Positions 7,256 through 8,077 of a stretch of 8,077 nucleotides of DNA are shown here, in pieces. Position numbers and translations under genes: made by a program. The DNA is from Rhodoferax sp. (GTDB lineage Bacteria; Pseudomonadota; Gammaproteobacteria; Burkholderiales; Burkholderiaceae_C). Location of the stretch: assembly GCA_030683195.1 (NCBI GenBank), contig JAUXQA010000407.1, positions 1 through 8,077 on the forward strand. The letters are read 5' to 3'. How positions within the stretch are numbered: position 1 is the stretch's first letter; each line of letters starts with the position of its first letter. The notes under the pieces are model-generated. The model did not search any database, was not told where the DNA came from, and saw nothing but the letters and a program-made list of their open reading frames with translations.

Positions 7256-7894
7256 TCAACCTAGAAACCGCTTTCTGACGCTGTCGGGCGTTTGTGTGCA
7301 AACGTGTTGGCTCAATAAGGTCATAGATGGAACAGTCACGCAAACACCAACTGAGTGTCGAAAGGCGGTTGATTTGATTTCATCAAAATACTTGATGTCT
7401 CCATCTCCAAGTTTGACCGTATAACCGAACTGGAACTGAGATGTTGCCTTGGTATCCATGCTTGAGCCAAGTGCGGCACCCAAAATTCCGAGTGCGAGCT
7501 GATTGGTTGCGGAATAATTTCCGCCGCGAAGCGCTTTATCAATGTACGCTGCATTCGCGACGGCACCGCCCAGCACCGCTCCACCGCTGGTTGCTTGGGT
7601 TGATTGATCGACACCCTGAACGTCAGTGATCAACCCGAACTGATCATCTTCCAAAATACTGAGCTCGAAAAGTTCGGCAACCTTCGATTTTTCAATCTCG
7701 GAGAGCCCCAGCCATGCCGTGCGAGTAAGTATTGCGATCTTTTTCGACACAACAGCACCAGCACCCACAGCTTGCGAAGTGGAGTAGCCGCTTTCAGTCG
7801 ACTGCTGAACGTAACGGGGCAACTCCGGTGCCTGGGTAGCACAACCTGTTAATCCAATGGTGATGATCCCCAAGCAGATCGCCTTACTGCGCAT
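7256..7894 (-). CDS. Predicted outer-membrane lipoprotein with glycine-rich segments, unnamed family (212 aa)
   Basis: From the ATG at 7894 the protein begins MRSKAICLGIITIGLTGCAT: a positively charged start, a hydrophobic core and a lipobox (LTGC) with the lipidated cysteine at residue 18. The residue at +2 is alanine, not aspartate, so sorting to the outer membrane is expected. The mature part has two Gly/Ala-rich stretches, about 103-117 (SGGAVLGGAVANAAY) and 133-147 (LALGILGAALGSSMD), of the kind seen in glycine-zipper surface proteins. The C-terminal part contains VKLGDGDIKYFDEIKS and two cysteines (about 185 and 199) that could pair. An in-frame ATG at 7918 would add eight residues. I prefer 7894 because it gives a more typical signal peptide and only an 11-base overlap with the gene before it. 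I do not recognise a named family or function. A role linked to the neighbouring hsd operon is not indicated. Confidence 0.75.
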   Translation of the reverse strand: MRSKAICLGIITIGLTGCATQAPELPRYVQQSTESGYSTSQAVGAGAVVSKKIAILTRTAWLGLSEIEKSKVAELFELSILEDDQFGLITDVQGVDQSTQATSGGAVLGGAVANAAYIDKALRGGNYSATNQLALGILGAALGSSMDTKATSQFQFGYTVKLGDGDIKYFDEIKSTAFRHSVGVCVTVPSMTLLSQHVCTQTPDSVRKRFLG

Positions 7895-8077
7895 ACTTAA
7901 TGGCACGGCCCTTGCCATCCAAACTGCCCCAACTAAAAAAGGAGATGCCGCCCTTGCCGTAGCGCACTAGGATCACTGCGTCGGCGCCAAGTTCTGCACC
8001 TTTCTCTCTGAGTTGCGCGTTGACCAATTCTTGAGTCGGCTCAGGATGAAAAACTGTTGTTTTGTTCACTGTGACGG
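7884..8077 (-). CDS. C-terminal end of an unidentified protein, cut by the window edge
   Basis: The frame is open to the window end and stops at TAA 7886-7884, giving about 64 residues. Readable parts are ELVNAQLREKGAELGADAVI, VRYGKGGISFFSWGSLDGKG and RAIKYAQ at the end. The LGADAVI core followed by a Gly-rich, aromatic stretch recalls small secreted or lipid-anchored beta-rich proteins of proteobacteria, but I cannot name the family. A GTG at 8069-8067 could in principle be a start (61 aa). More likely the gene begins beyond the window, because the frame continues upstream without a stop. Its end overlaps the start of the lipoprotein gene by 11 bases (ATGCGCAGTAA), pointing to one operon with coupled translation. 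Confidence 0.6.
   Translation of the reverse strand, partial: VTVNKTTVFHPEPTQELVNAQLREKGAELGADAVILVRYGKGGISFFSWGSLDGKGRAIKYAQ

Noticed and set aside
7044..7343. 99-codon minus-strand frame overlapping the end of the lipoprotein gene
   Set aside because: It overlaps a better-supported gene in another frame, the product is rich in Cys, Ser and Arg without recognisable domains, and no good start signal is present.
1..8077. tRNA, rRNA, CRISPR arrays or insertion sequences
   Set aside because: No cloverleaf-like sequence, regularly spaced repeat, transposase frame or terminal inverted repeat was seen on reading both strands.

Overview
The window carries one complete type I restriction-modification operon on the minus strand, hsdM-hsdS-hsdR (6988 down to 819). 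It lies between a decayed secreted nuclease gene and a small lipoprotein locus. High GC in the conserved genes, the gene style and the nuclease type suggest a Gram-negative proteobacterium, most likely a betaproteobacterium of the Comamonadaceae/Burkholderiales kind. That placement is an inference and could be wrong.

Layout, left to right. Positions 1-62 show nothing recognisable. Positions 63-798 (+) hold the remains of a DNA/RNA non-specific endonuclease (NUC superfamily). A signal peptide and the N-terminal half are readable in one frame but broken by four stop codons. A frameshift deletion then removes the catalytic histidine of the DRGH motif, and the C-terminal half continues in another frame. 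After only 20 bases the end of hsdR is met tail to tail. hsdR (4235-819, -), hsdS (5441-4236, -) and hsdM (6988-5438, -) are packed without gaps. hsdM and hsdS overlap by four bases (GTGA), and the hsdR ATG directly follows the hsdS TAA. Positions 6989-7255 hold the likely control region of the operon, with a good ribosome binding site, a small palindrome and a perfect 7-bp hairpin, plus about 150 bases I cannot explain. Positions 7256-7894 (-) encode a predicted outer-membrane lipoprotein, and 7884-8077 (-) the C-terminal end of another protein running off the window. These last two overlap by 11 bases and probably form an operon.

How the genes work together: HsdS reads a split DNA target, HsdM2-HsdS methylates adenines in it, and addition of HsdR gives the ATP-driven translocating restriction complex. 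All three products are full length and every catalytic motif I looked for is present, so the system looks functional. The two target-recognition parts of hsdS are clearly lower in GC than the rest of the operon, the usual mark of specificity exchange by recombination.

I found no convincing novel system. The most informative oddities are the heavily degraded nuclease gene, the composition mosaic in hsdS, the inverted repeats ahead of hsdM and the unnamed lipoprotein pair.
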